The notes under the pieces are model-generated. The model searched no databases and was not told the DNA's origin. It saw only the letters and a list, made by a program, of their open reading frames with translations. Positions 1 to 11,001 of a stretch of 64,000 bases of DNA are shown here, in pieces; positions within the stretch are counted from its first letter, which is position 1, and every line of letters begins with the position of its first letter. Source of the stretch: Spinacia oleracea (lineage: Eukaryota; Streptophyta; Magnoliopsida; Caryophyllales; Amaranthaceae); NCBI RefSeq assembly GCF_020520425.1, contig NC_079490.1:50198517-50262516 (forward strand), in the 5' to 3' direction. The position numbers were made by a program, and so were the translations under genes.

Positions 1-868
1 TACACCAGCATGCTTCGGAGTAGGGACTCAAGAACATCTGCTGCTCGTAGGAGATGACATGATCCCTCGGATCTGTGATTCCGCTGTAGGTTAGGTGAGC
101 TGGCAGTCTTACCTTCGGTATTTCTTCCATGATCAGCTCGTCCGAGAAAGGGGATGACGTAGGAGTCATGATTCTTTTCCCGAGTCTAGCCCTGATGCCT
201 TCGTTTGCCGAGGCTCTGTGATTAGAACGTTCGGGCGTACGATGGGGGCTAGGGGTTCGATCATGCCTCCCGTCTCTTCTTCTTTCTCGGCTACTGACCT
301 CGGGTCGCTCGCCAGATCTGCTCGACTCACCTACCCCGAGTCTCGTATGGATCGAAGGTCTTAACCTTGAGTGGACCGAGGGCCTCAACCTGCTGAGTAC
401 CGAGCTTCGGATCCGAGGATTACGAGTAGTTGATTCGCTTTGGAGAGCTGTTGGAGTAGGCGATGGTCTCGCAAACCAATCTGGTTGCTGTTGTGCCCTT
501 TTTTGGGTGTCCCACGTGCTTTCCATCCACCTCGACGTCAAGTGTGTACCTGTCAAGGGAAGGAGTTCTCGTTCGGGTCTGGACACTTCCACACTGGGTG
601 GCTCGTTCAACCTTCGCCTGGTCCTCCTCTCTTCTCTGCGGTCATTTGCCAGTCCTTGCTGCTTCTCATTGAAGAGGAAGTTTTGCATGATGGTCATGGC
701 CGCAGTGAGCTCTTCCCTAGTTGGAATCGGAGGTCCTGCATTTGTGGCGGTCGTAGCTCTGCTTGGCTGTGACCTCGCCATCGATTGAGGGTGCCCCTCT
801 TGGTCAGATTCTGAATCTGACCGCACCATCATATCGTCGTCATTGTTGTTAACAACATCGTTCACCAT
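1..868 (-). CDS. Ty3/Gypsy gag polyprotein, 5' part, runs off left edge
   Basis: The minus strand is open for 289 codons from an ATG at 868-866 to the window edge, with no stop. The product starts MVNDVVNNNDDDMM, then has a low-complexity Arg/Ser/Glu-rich region. A conserved-looking block near residues 255-289 includes IPKVRLPAHLTYSG and ITDPRDHVISYEQQM. That block resembles the start of the plant Gypsy retrotransposon gag (capsid) domain, whose typical form is 'F.G..DP..H...F...M'. The ATG lies about 50 bp downstream of a primer-binding site and an LTR in the same orientation, as expected for a gag start. It would encode the structural protein of the virus-like particle. The rest of gag and pol would lie left of the window. 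Family assignment is inferred from motifs and context; no database search was possible. Confidence 0.75.
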   Translation of the reverse strand, partial: MVNDVVNNNDDDMMVRSDSESDQEGHPQSMARSQPSRATTATNAGPPIPTREELTAAMTIMQNFLFNEKQQGLANDRREERRTRRRLNEPPSVEVSRPERELLPLTGTHLTSRWMESTWDTQKRAQQQPDWFARPSPTPTALQSESTTRNPRIRSSVLSRLRPSVHSRLRPSIHTRLGVGESSRSGERPEVSSRERRRDGRHDRTPSPHRTPERSNHRASANEGIRARLGKRIMTPTSSPFSDELIMEEIPKVRLPAHLTYSGITDPRDHVISYEQQMFLSPYSEACWC

Positions 869-916
869 TTTCGCGGAAAGAGGTGATTGATGTCTTTCAA
901 AGGCTTTGAAGTGTTC

Positions 917-935
917 TTCCCCACAGACGGCGCCA
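917..935 (-). other. primer-binding site of the Gypsy element
   Basis: The minus strand reads TGGCGCCGTCTGTGGGGA, three bases inside the LTR end. The first nine bases (TGGCGCCGT) match the complement of a plant tRNA-Asp 3' end; the rest diverge. Position and orientation fit a reverse-transcription primer site. Confidence 0.65.
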
Positions 936-938
936 AAT

Positions 939-1364
939 TGTTCCGGTGTTGTAAAGATGGAAACAATGGGCTTCGAATGAAGGCCCTTTTGTATGTGTTG
1001 AAGATCTTGCTTGTTTGAATGAGTGGAGTCCGAATTCACCTGCACAAGAGCAAAGTCACTAGCCTCGGGGGTGTTTCCGAGGAAAGCCCCTCCGATGCCT
1101 AAGTAAGAATGATGCTCGGATTCTAGAGAGAAGTTCTCTAGAAGAGTAGTCTTAAGGCGGTCAATTGGACGTACCTTGAGGTGTGAGCCTTGGCGGCCTA
1201 TTTATAGTGTTTGCATAATAAATGCCCATAGGTCATTTATTGCTTTTGGGCCTTGGGCCTTGATGGATGGCTGACTAGCCATTGGTGGGTTTGATGCTGT
1301 TTGTTTAGAGCCATTGGGCTTTGGACTTAGTGGCCCAAGTGAGAATCAATTGGGAGCCCAAACA
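939..1364 (-). repeat. 5' LTR of the Gypsy element
   Basis: Read on the minus strand it begins TGTTTGGGCTCCC and ends CACCGGAACA, giving TG...CA ends with a TGTT/AACA inverted repeat. It is 426 bp and is followed by the primer site and gag. The partner LTR lies outside the window, so the outer boundary is set only by the TG dinucleotide and could be off by some bases. Confidence 0.65.
1199..1206 (-). promoter_or_regulatory. TATA box in the Gypsy LTR
   Basis: The minus strand reads TATAAATA within CACTATAAATAGGCCGCC. It sits about 160 bp from the LTR start, where a pol II promoter that initiates genomic retrotransposon RNA is expected. Confidence 0.55.
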
Positions 1365-1506
1365 ATACGTAGTAGTCATTATGGTATGCAATCTTACCCT
1401 TGTAATTGTAGATGCTGTTTAGGAAAGTAGGGTAAAGGGGTTGAATGTATGCAATATTATCCTTGCAATTGCATAGGTTGTTGAAAAAAGTACTCCAGTA
1501 ATATAT

Positions 1507-1774
1507 CACTACAAAAAATTATATCATTAACAATGAGAAATCCCGTCGTTAAAGGCCATTAATCATTGATTAATGACGGTATTTTCTGTCGCGAACCCGT
1601 CATAAAAGGGGCTCTCGTTAATGGAAAATCCCGTCGTTAACCCGTCGTAAAAGACATTTGCAACGGTTATTCCCGTCTTTGTTTGGTTGTTAGTCCCGTC
1701 ACAAAAGACTTTTGCGACGAGAGTTTTAACCCGTCATAATTAGATTGTCGTTAAAGATACAAATTCTTGTAGTG
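1507..1774 (+). mobile_element. CACTA-type miniature element, copy 1
   Basis: The segment starts CACTACAAAAAATT and ends TTCTTGTAGTG, the terminal inverted repeats of CACTA (En/Spm) transposons. It is 268 bp with no coding capacity. Internally it repeats short motifs of the CCCGTCGTTAA / TTAACGACGGG type in both orientations, like CACTA subterminal transposase-binding repeats. Both flanks are ATAT, so the expected 3-bp duplication cannot be read unambiguously. Confidence 0.75.
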
Positions 1775-2030
1775 ATATAGATAGTTTCTAGCTCCCACAC
1801 GCAACAAGCGGGGTAAAAAGGATCGGATAAAGTACGTAGTACTCCGTAATATGGATAATTTGGTCTTTATGGTAGTAATTAATATGGATAAACGGACAGG
1901 ACTTAAAAGTATAAAGTGACTACATTATATTACTCCGTCGTGGTTATTGAAAAGTACGTCCTCCATTAAATTATAAATCTTCAATTATCTCAATATACTT
2001 TAGACTACCATATGAATAACGAAATAGAAG

Positions 2031-2290
2031 CAGACATATATAACGACAACCTAATTACGACGGGTTAAAAATCCCGTCGCAAAAGCCTTTTGTGATGGGG
2101 CTAACAACCAAAACAATGACGGGAATAACCGTCGCAAAATGTCTTTTACGACAGGTTAATGACGGGATTTTCTATTAACGACGGCCCCCTTTTACGACGG
2201 GTTCGCGACAGGAAATCCCGTTGTTAATCAACGATTATTGGCCTTTCGCGACGGGATTTTCCGTCGTTAATAGTACAATTTCTTATAGCG
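2031..2290 (-). mobile_element. CACTA-type miniature element, copy 2, inverted
   Basis: By eye this aligns along nearly its whole length with the reverse complement of the copy at 1507-1774. Shared blocks include TAACAACCAAA, GACGGGAATAACCG and TTTACGAC.GGTTAA. Its ends have decayed: TTCTTATAGCG replaces TTCTTGTAGTG, and the other terminus lacks the CACTACAAG block. The two copies face each other across about 260 bp, so a transcript through them could fold into a long hairpin. Confidence 0.7.
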
Positions 2291-2908
2291 TATATATTAT
2301 TAAATTAGAACTTGATAGTATGATAGGAGTCAACTTGTTTCCCATCATTCAAGTTCAAAATGAATATAAAGATGATTTCCAAAAGGATTCGAAATTCTTA
2401 GACCAGTTCCAGTTTGTATGCCAACACGTCTTCTCTATCCCAAACTTTTATTACAAACTTTTATTAAGGATGATTTGTTATTAATCTGTTAGTTAACTTT
2501 TATGCTATATGCAATAGTCCTATGTACGTAAGTGGTGTGGTCTAACAGTTAAATGAATGTTTGATAGTTTGAAAGGAGTTACGACTAGTTGTATTGGGTA
2601 AGGGGGTGGGGGGGGGGGATTCACCAACCACTAACCAGCTAGCATATTATAAGCCATGGTATGGAATAATCTGGAGATTAGTACGTAAACACCTACGTAC
2701 ATTCGATAGCGATAATCGACAATAGTATCTGCTGCGCACGTTTTGGTTCATAATAAATTAATAACAGCCAAGTATAGGAAGGAAGAATGGAGTACACTCC
2801 TGCATGTCTTCCCTTACAATATTAATTAATAATATAAATAAATAGGCATTTGTGCATTTGAGTTAAACAAACCAATTTGGTAATTACATTTTATTTTAGA
2901 AGCTCAAA
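2291..2908. other. 5' flank of the peroxidase pseudogene
   Basis: AT-rich non-coding DNA with a G-run near 2605-2620. No TATA box as clear as that of the intact paralogue is seen, although AATAAATAAATAGG near 2830-2845 is a possible remnant. Nothing else is recognised. Confidence 0.4.
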
Positions 2909-4318
2909 ATGAAGTTACCGGTTTCTAGTATTTTAGTCCGAGCCCTAGCTCTAATGCTCATATTAGCACTAAGCCATTTGAGTCAGTGTCATGCTTCTGG
3001 TTGGAAACAAGCCCGATCTAGATCAGGGCGTGGTCACGGTCACGGTCACGGTCACAAATCCTATGGTTCTGGTCATGGTTACAAGGGTCGCCATGTGGGT
3101 CGTGGTGGAAGTAACAAGCTAAAGCCCCCTAGATATAGTCCACCTAACCATCCTCCTACCCCCTCTACCCCTACTAGACCTTCTGGTCGGTTTCTATAAA
3201 GGTCTATGCCCTAACAGACTAGTGGATATTGAGGCTATCCTCACCACCAAAGTCCAACAACTATTCCGACAGGATTCAACTATTCTTCCTGCCCTCCTTC
3301 GCATGCAATTTCACGATTGTTTTGTTCATGTAAGCTTGCTTGCTTGCTTAATATTACCATATATATAATATAATCTACTCATTTTCTTAAACCCATTATA
3401 TATACTTACAATGATTTCATCTAACAATGCTTAATTATTTTTTATAGGGATCGGATGTGACGCGTCAATCCTTATAAATGGACTTTCTACCGAGAAAACA
3501 GCAGGTCCCAACCTTAATTAGCGTAAGAGGATATCAAGTTATCGATACCTTGAAAGATATTGCAGAAGCACAATGCCCGGGTGTTGTTTCATGTGCTGAC
3601 ATTATCGCAATTGCTACTAAACAAGTTATTAAGATGGTAAATATATACACAATTAAGTTGGCTTAATGTTTTCCAAATTTGAGCTGAGTTCCCATGCATT
3701 GCATATATATATTTAATTAATATATATACTTTTGTTTAATTCTCAAAGGGAGGTGGGCCGGATTATCCAGTACAAACAGGGAGAAACGATGGATTGGTGT
3801 CGAGAGCAGAAGATGTGAATCTTCCAAGTCCGTTTCTGACAGTAAGTGAAAGCATTGCAGCATTCAGCGCTAAAAAGTTTACACCAGAAGAAATGGTTCT
3901 TCTTTTAGGTTGCGGCCATACAGTTGGTATCTCACATTGTGAATTCTTTCAAGATACACTCTACCAAGGTAATACCCAATTTGACCCAATGATGGATCCA
4001 ATTCTTAGGAAACAACTTCAACCAACATGCCCTAAAGATTCAAATTCTAACAATATAGCATTTCTTCATCAAAATCCAAAAAGCTCAAATATACTTGACA
4101 ACTCTTTCTTTGTTCAAATCCTTAACCAAAGAGGTATTCTTCCAATTGACCAAGCATTGGCTCGTGATCCTCAAACGATTGGATTCGTTCAACAGTTTGC
4201 TCAAAGTGGTTCATTATTCAACACCAAGTTGGCTAGTGCTATGCTCAAACTACAGGCTCTTGATGTCCTAACCGGTAACCAAGGACAGGTTAGGAGAACA
4301 TGCAGTAGGTTCAACTAA
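2909..4318 (+). pseudogene. class III peroxidase pseudogene (tandem paralogue)
   Basis: Three exons match the intact peroxidase at 24183-25717: 2909-3329, 3448-3636 and 3749-4318. Exon 1 encodes a signal peptide, a GHGHGHGH-containing His/Gly-rich stretch and a Pro-rich linker like its partner. Relative to the paralogue it has an 8-bp loss just before the FYKGLCPN block, causing a stop soon after PSGRF. Exon 2 has about 5 extra bases at the start (before the GCDAS codons) and 4 extra bases near 3518-3524, which put TAG in the paralogue's frame. Exon 3 is open to the normal end but has an extra Gly codon in the proximal-histidine motif (GCGHTVG instead of GCHTVG). Three separate frameshifts make it non-functional as a peroxidase; a short secreted His/Gly/Pro-rich peptide could still be made from exon 1. 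Splice sites still look normal. Confidence 0.85.
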
Positions 4319-4827
4319 TCAACCATATATCCAAACAGCGGCTGCCCTTTAGGATCGCTTTTCTATTACTCCATATATATGGAATGTCAACTGTCAAGTG
4401 TGAGAGTCGATCCATTGTTCTACTTTTAACCTAAATTATACGTAGTATTCTTTTATCTTTATTATTTCATGTATTTGATGTAATAAGCTTGTATTCCTCT
4501 TTCTTTTTTTACTTCTAATGTTTATTTTTCGGTTTATACTAAATTATTTTTTTATCTTTATTACGGAGCACTTGGATACAAGTAAAATATATATAGGCTC
4601 GAGTAATGTTATAACGAAGGCAAGAAAGACTATAAATAACGTATTACCTCAGTTTCATAAAAAATTTTACGGTTACTATTTACACAAATATTAAGATAAA
4701 AATGAAAAACGTTGGTTGAATATAATATAATATGGCTAAAATAAGAGAAATGTGTAAAAATGTGGTTGGGTATAAGAAAAAGAATGAATAAAGTAAGAGA
4801 AAGCGAGTGGGTCTTGAGAAATACATA
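4319..4827. other. 3' flank of pseudogene with MITE debris
   Basis: AT-rich. Around 4646-4690 a sequence like ATTACCTCAGTTTCATAAAA resembles the left end of the MITE at 4828, suggesting a second truncated copy. No gene seen. Confidence 0.35.
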
Positions 4828-5083
4828 CTACCTCGGTTTCAAAAAGATCTTTACAGTTACTATTAGCACAGACTCCAATGCAATATTTAACTACTAATAT
4901 ATCCAATTTTCGTATGTGAAAAAATTATAAAAATTTAATATTCTGGAAATACATCCCGAGACCAATCTAACAAGACCTTACATGTAACGTTTTGATGTAT
5001 ATAATGGTGAGAATTTACGGTCAAAGTTTTTATACTTTGAACACATTTTCCAAAGCGTAAAGAACTTTCTAAAACGGAGGTAG
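4828..5083. mobile_element. Stowaway-like MITE
   Basis: Starts CTACCTCGGTTTCAAAAAG and ends TTTCTAAAACGGAGGTAG. The ends are inverted repeats flanked by TA on both sides, the Tc1/Mariner (Stowaway) duplication. It is 256 bp and non-coding. The same left-end sequence recurs near 29820. Confidence 0.65.
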
Positions 5084-5247
5084 TATTACATAATATAAAT
5101 AGGTTATGACCAAGAGAGTTTATATATTACTCTCTAGATAGATGCGAAAAGCCTAGAAAATAGGTCCAATACCGATAACCCTAGTCCAGAATAACAAATA
5201 CTGTAAAGTAATGGGCTTGATTGATTCAAGGCATACTCTAATAAGTA

Positions 5248-5275
5248 ACTAGTTAGCTCTCGTGCAACGCAAGAT
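5248..5275 (-). mobile_element. Helitron 3' end, minus strand
   Basis: The minus strand reads CTTGCGTTGCACGAGAGC followed by TAACTAGT. This is a GTGCA-type hairpin relic a few bases before CTAGT, the usual plant Helitron 3' terminus. The matching 5' end is not identified. Confidence 0.4.
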
Positions 5276-5599
5276 TTCATTAAAGTTTTTTAAAATCATG
5301 TTGATTTTGAAAACTGACATAAAAAATTGAAAATTATGTTTTGTAGTTTTCTTAAAAAAACATAAAACCCGATACAAAAAACAATACCGAAAGCAGCCTA
5401 CAAAATTTTGATTTCCATTGCAAATATAAAATGACTTTCATTTAAATGCAATAAACACAATAAGAATTAAAGAATATGGTCACTTCGTAACCCACAATGA
5501 ATATTTTAATATTATTAATTAGGAAAATTTGTAAAAAATAATCCAACCTTTGGCTAGTCTTTTAAAAACAATCCAAATTTTGAGTAATTTGGGAATAAT

Positions 5600-5900
5600 C
5601 ACTAGTGAAAAAGTGTTCATTTGCGTAACTCATTTAAGTCCATTTGAGTCGCACATTGATGCGACGCGACTGGCTGCGACGCAAATGACTAAAGTTATTT
5701 GCTCGCACTTTTGTGCGACGCAAATAACAGTCATCTGCGTAGCAAATTAGCTTAAACTGCGACGCAAATGACTTTTTTGACACCATGCTAAAAAGTCATT
5801 TGCGTCGCAGTTTAAGCTAATGAGCAACGCAAATAACTATTTTCAAAAAAAAATATTAGTATCATTGGCGTCACGCTTTTGTGAATGAGCTACTCAAATG
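5600..5900 (+). mobile_element. CACTA-type element, left end only
   Basis: Begins CACTAGTGAAAAAGTG, a CACTA terminus. It continues with repeated GCGACGCAAATGACT motifs in both orientations; the stretch at about 5755-5815 is nearly a perfect palindrome. No matching TAGTG end is found to the right, so the element is truncated. The right limit is approximate. Confidence 0.5.
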
Positions 5901-6149
5901 ACTTTGGTTTTTGTTAAACAAATATAGGTTCCATATATATATAAAATGGACAACTAATTATTAGATAAATTCAGCTCAAATCAATAAGCTAATACAGAAG
6001 ACGATACTATACCTTTATAAATCCCACAATAAAAGCCTTGAAATGTCAACAATAACCACAAGTAGACAAGTGTCAGTTTTGATTTTAGGAGACCTCTCTT
6101 TTATTATAGTTATAGATATATTATAGATTTATCTGAAATACTACTCCGT

Positions 6150-6703
6150 ATATCACAAGAGAATAAGAATTTATTACATTATACTAAAACAGACACCAGG
6201 AATGACACATGTCACTTCCTGGTGCAATTTCTTCCCGCCAAAAGTCACTTTCCTAAAAAAATATATCTAATTTATTTTCTTTCCCTTTGTATAGACTCTT
6301 TATGTATGAGGAAAAAAATATAGGATTATTGTATATGTCAGTATTAGAAAATTTTGGTAATATTTTTAGTCAAATAGTCATATCAATAATAGAAAATATA
6401 TTTATTCAAAATACTCCGTAAGTAAAATTAACGTATTAAGACTATCAAATATTTTGGTCAAATTATCATATTAAACATACAAAATATATAATACGTAATA
6501 GGATAGTTTCAAAATAATTTTTAAAATATTACGTAACGTAGAAGTGAGGAAATTGCATATTATATTATTAAATGGATTTGTTAATGATTTATTAACTATG
6601 CATTAACTTTAAGCGATAAATAATCCAGTTAAATATATTTAATAAAAAAAGATGGTCGAATAATAAGTTTTGAATATCTGTGCATGCACGGAACCTAATC
6701 TAG
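6150..6703 (+). mobile_element. small non-autonomous Helitron (probable)
   Basis: The right end has a GTGCATGCAC palindrome followed about ten bases later by CTAGT (6700-6704), the plant Helitron 3' signature. The left end is uncertain; AAACAGACACCAGGAATG near 6190 is in the start region. No coding sequence. Confidence 0.4.
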
Positions 6704-7519
6704 TTGAGTAATATCTTCAGCATGTGCTTCCAAATCACTTTCATTACCTGGGATTATCTCATTCCCCTTAAATAAAAGTCAGCGTGCCAAATATACCCAT
6801 CGCCAAATCCGGCAAGATCAGGTTTGAATTAAATGAATTAGAGTATGCTAATCCAATTCATTTGTCGGACGAGTTAATCATTAACTATTAAGATTAAAAA
6901 AAATTGACACGTTCAATTCTTCGCTTCTCACAACTAACAATTGTCTTGATTGGATTATTCTTGCGTGGACCTGGTCCACAATAATATAAATGTCAACCCA
7001 AAATCAATAGTTTTCTCTAGCACCTTTTTTACACTCATGGTGACCTTTATTGTTCATATAGTAACTATAATAAATTAAACACCATAATTCTTAAACATAG
7101 TAACCATTTTTTGAAGCATAGTAACCCAATGTTTTTAAAAGCGAATTGTGACTTAAAATCACATTATTCAGCCACAACATGTATCAACGACAGTAATTTG
7201 ATAATTTTTTTCATAATAATCCTAATAAAATCCAAAATAAATTAGGAACAAGTTATTGACTTTATTTTTAGGCGTGGTCCACAATAAATTTAGTGTGGAC
7301 CAAGTCCATTTAAGAATTGGTGGTCTTGATTAAGCTACTTGCCGCTAATTAAATGGTCAAGGGATGTCTAATTGTCGCAGAATTTTCTAATATCATGTAA
7401 TACACCAAGCCTCTCTTTGAAAACACATTTCAGTCACCTTAAATGATTAGTTACTAATATCAAAATTATTAACTAATGTCCACTTTAAAATTACTCATTG
7501 CCACTAATATTTTTTTAAT

Positions 7520-7549
7520 GGAACTGTGCATCGCATAGGTGCTAACTAG
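7520..7549 (+). mobile_element. Helitron 3' end, plus strand
   Basis: TGTGCATCGCATAGGTGC followed by TAACTAGT (CTAGT at 7546-7550) resembles a degraded Helitron terminal hairpin and CTRRT end. The 5' end is not located; the element probably accounts for part of the AT-rich DNA to its left. Confidence 0.4.
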
Positions 7550-7909
7550 TTATATATATTAATAGGTGATAACTCTAGCACTCCTAATCTATTTGCCAAT
7601 TCACTCCACAATAGATAATTTATTGTTAATTAAGTCCATAAAACTTCCCCCTCTACAAAACTACTAGTTTCCTGCTTCCTCTATTAACTATCTCATTAGA
7701 TTTACGAAGTATCAATTTGCATTCTCAAATTTAATTACCACCGAATAATTTACATAATTAATCTATCATTATGTATAATTAAGCTACTAATTAAAAAAGT
7801 TACACAATAAAAATACTCCATATGTATGTATATATTAAAATGAGTCTAATAATAATAAGATTTTGTACACGTTTCCTTATGTACTTGGAATAAAGTAGCA
7901 AAAGATGAT

Positions 7910-8193
7910 TGTTGATTATAGCATCATCATTCTATGCATACTAATAGTTTAGTGTTGCTGCTTTCCTAATGCTGTTGTTTTACTGCTGATGCTGCTTTGT
8001 CAGCACACAGTCAGCAAGTTAGTTATAAGTTTGTTATAACAAACTTTAGAACAATCTAGATCCCTAAGCTGTACTATATATACTTCATTGCTGTAATAAT
8101 TATTTGATCATCTAATACAGAAAACAGAAATAAGATTCTGCTTTCTTCTTCTTCTCTCAATCAATACTTTTCATTCTGTTTCGTTTTTCTTCA
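7910..8193 (+). repeat. 5' LTR of the outer Copia element
   Basis: 284 bp, TGTTGATTATAGC...TTTTTCTTCA. Matches 23331-23614 except one base. Contains a likely TATA region, GTACTATATATACTTC, near 8075. Confidence 0.92.
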
Positions 8194-8206
8194 TGGTATC
8201 AGAGCA
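8194..8206 (+). other. primer-binding site (initiator Met tRNA)
   Basis: TGGTATCAGAGCA directly follows the LTR. This is the standard plant Copia primer site complementary to initiator methionine tRNA. Confidence 0.9.
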
Positions 8207-8422
8207 GGATCAAGGATCCTTGGCTCATTTTTTCTGGAAAATTCCGCAAAACTGTTATCAGTTCAGTATTTGTTTGTTGTCAAATTGATCAATCGATTCT
8301 GGTGTTTGTTCACTGGAACTTGTGGTATTCTTTCTGATTCTGGATTTGTGTTTCCATTGGTTTCTGAATTTGTCTTGATCATCTTGATCAAAACTGCTGA
8401 TATTTGAACAAAACTGCTGAAA

Positions 8423-11001
8423 ATGGCTGCTGGTGATGAGAATGTTAACACCAATTCACACAAGGATCTTCCACCAAATCAAGATCCAACTAGCATATAT
8501 TACATACATCCATCTGATGCTAATTCAGTACAACTGGTTTCATTCAAGTTCAATGGTGAAGAAGGATTCACTAGCTGGAAAAGATCGATGCTATTAGCTT
8601 TATCAGCAAAGAACAAAATTGGATTTGTTGATGGAAGCTACATGAAGCCAGATGCTGGAACAGTAGAATGCAAAGCTTGGGAAAGGTGCAATGATTTGGT
8701 ATGCTCTCTGATCCTAGGCAATCTGAATGAGGTAATTGCTAAGAGTGTTATGTTTCTTAAATCTGCAAGAGATGTTTGGCTTGACTTAGAGGATAGGTTT
8801 GGATTTGCTTCTTTGGCTCAAATTTATTCACTCGAACAAAAATTAGCTGAGATAGCACAGGGAAACAAGTCTGTGTCTGAATTTTTTACTGAAATCAAGT
8901 CTATATGGGATGCAATTGAAGAGGCTCATCCCTTGCCTTATTGCACCTACAACAATTGTACTTGCAATGTGACGAAGAAATTTTTCCAAAGACAGCAGGA
9001 AAAAATGGTCATGCAGTTCATGATGAAGCTCAATGATCAGTTTGCTACAATTAGAGGCAATGTACTTATGGTGCCTACTTTGCCAAAAGTTTCTGAAGCC
9101 TACAGGTTGTTTGCTCAAGAAGAAAGACACAAAGAGGTGTCTCAGGCTAGTAATCAAGTGGAAACATTGGCATTTGCAGCTGAAAAGAGAAGATTCAATG
9201 GAGATCACTGGAACAATAACAACAAGAGCTACAAGACTCAGCAGACAGGATTTCAATCTGGTTTTCAGAAAACTGGAACTAACACAAGATATGGTAAACC
9301 AGGATCCAACTATTATTGCACTCATTGCCAAATCCAGGGTCACAGTGTGGAGAGATGCTTCAAGATCCATGGTTATCCACCTGGTTTTAAGACTAGGGAC
9401 AACAAAACAGCTGCTGTTTCTTTTGGAGGTGATTCTAATGAAGGAGAAACAACAGTGCCACAATCTGAAACTAATCCAGTGATTACTATGGAACAATATC
9501 AACAGCTCATGGATATGTTGGCTAAACAACAGCAGAGTGCAGGGACTGGAACAAACTCAGCTATGATGGCAGGTAATATCTGTTTACTGTCTCATACAAA
9601 CTCTAAGTGGCTTTTAGACAGTGGTGCTTCAGACCATTATTGCTATGACCTGACACAATTTACTAGTTATGAAGCTGTTAAGAAACAAAACACCTACATA
9701 ACTATACATGATGGGAGTAAAATAGCTGTCACTCATATTGGTTCAGTAACTCTTAATGATGACATAACCCTAAATAATGTGCTGTGTGTACCAGATTTTA
9801 AGTACAACTTAATATCTGTGCACAAATTGTGTCAAGATTTGGATTGTGAGATCCACTTTACTCATGACAAGTGTTTTGTTTGCTGTCAGCAAGGGAAGTT
9901 GATTCCTCTTAGTGATGTGAAGTCAGGCTTATACAATTTGGCAGAAAAGAAGTTGGGAGAAGCTAATTCTGTGCAGACACACACATGTAGTGTAGCTTGT
10001 CTTTTTACTGTAGACAATGCCAAGTTGTGGCACTTAAGACTTGGTCATTTACCTTTCAATAGGTTGAAACTAATAAACCCTAGCTGTGTGATCACACCTT
10101 GTTTACAGGATACTATCTGTCAAGTATGTCCTCCTGCCAAACAGACTAGACTTAGCTTTCCTTCTAGTAGCATTAAGTCAACTAGTCCTTTTGATCTTAT
10201 ACACATAGATATTTGGGGCCCTCATTCTGTAAAAACTCCTACTGGATGTAATCAATTTCTGACAATTGTGGATGATTATACCAGATTTACTTGGTTACAT
10301 TTTCTGAAACAGAAAAGTGATTGTGTTACTATCGTGAGCAATTTCTTAAACATGGTGAAAACACAGTTTGGAATGACAGTGAAATGCATCAGATCAGACA
10401 ATGCTAAAGAGCTTTGTGAAGGTGACATGAAAATATTATATCAGACTCTTGGTATTTTGACTCAAACTAGCTGTAGTCATACTCCACAACAGAATGGTGT
10501 TGTAGAAAGGAAACACAAGCATTTACTAGAAACAGCAAGAGCATTGTACATTCAATCTAAGGTGCCAGAGAGGTATTGGGGAGAATGTGTCCTTTGTGCT
10601 GCTTATCTGATCAACAGGATGCCTCTACAATCCTTAGATCTTGAAACACCTTACTACAGATTGTTAAAACAAACTCCAAACCTCTCACATTTAAGAACCT
10701 TTGGTTGTCTTTGTTATGTATCCACATCTAAGGTTGGGAGAAACAAGATGAATCCTAGAGCAACTCCTTGTGTGTTCATGGGATACTCTACTACTCAGAA
10801 GGGATACAAAGAACTGGAGATAGACACAAATAGATTCTTTGTAACCAGAGATATCCATTTTCATGAGAAACATTTTCCTTTTCATCTCTATCTAAAACAC
10901 AGCCTTTCACCTTCTCCCTATACTAATGCCATCTACTTACCTAGCTTCATGTCACCTACCATTTTTGATCCACCTGATTTCACTTCTTCTGCAAACATTT
11001 T
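8423..11001 (+). CDS. Copia gag-protease-integrase (first part of interrupted gag-pol)
   Basis: Open from ATG 8423 to the nested insertion at 11002; the reading frame then runs into the inserted LTR and stops at 11071. Visible domains: an N-terminal Copia gag (residues ~30-230, with FNGEEGFTSWKRSM), a CCHC zinc knuckle near residue 299 (CTHCQIQGHSVERC), and an aspartic protease at ~399 (LLDSGASDHY). A GAG-pre-integrase block follows at ~534 (LWHLRLGHL) with a zinc-binding C..C pair. The integrase core has DDE residues near 595 (HIDIWGPH), 659 (RSDNAKEL) and 695 (NGVVERK). The product would package, cleave and integrate the element. The start is the first in-frame ATG, about 230 bp after the LTR. 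Pol continues at 21390 after the insert, but in a different frame. Confidence 0.9.
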
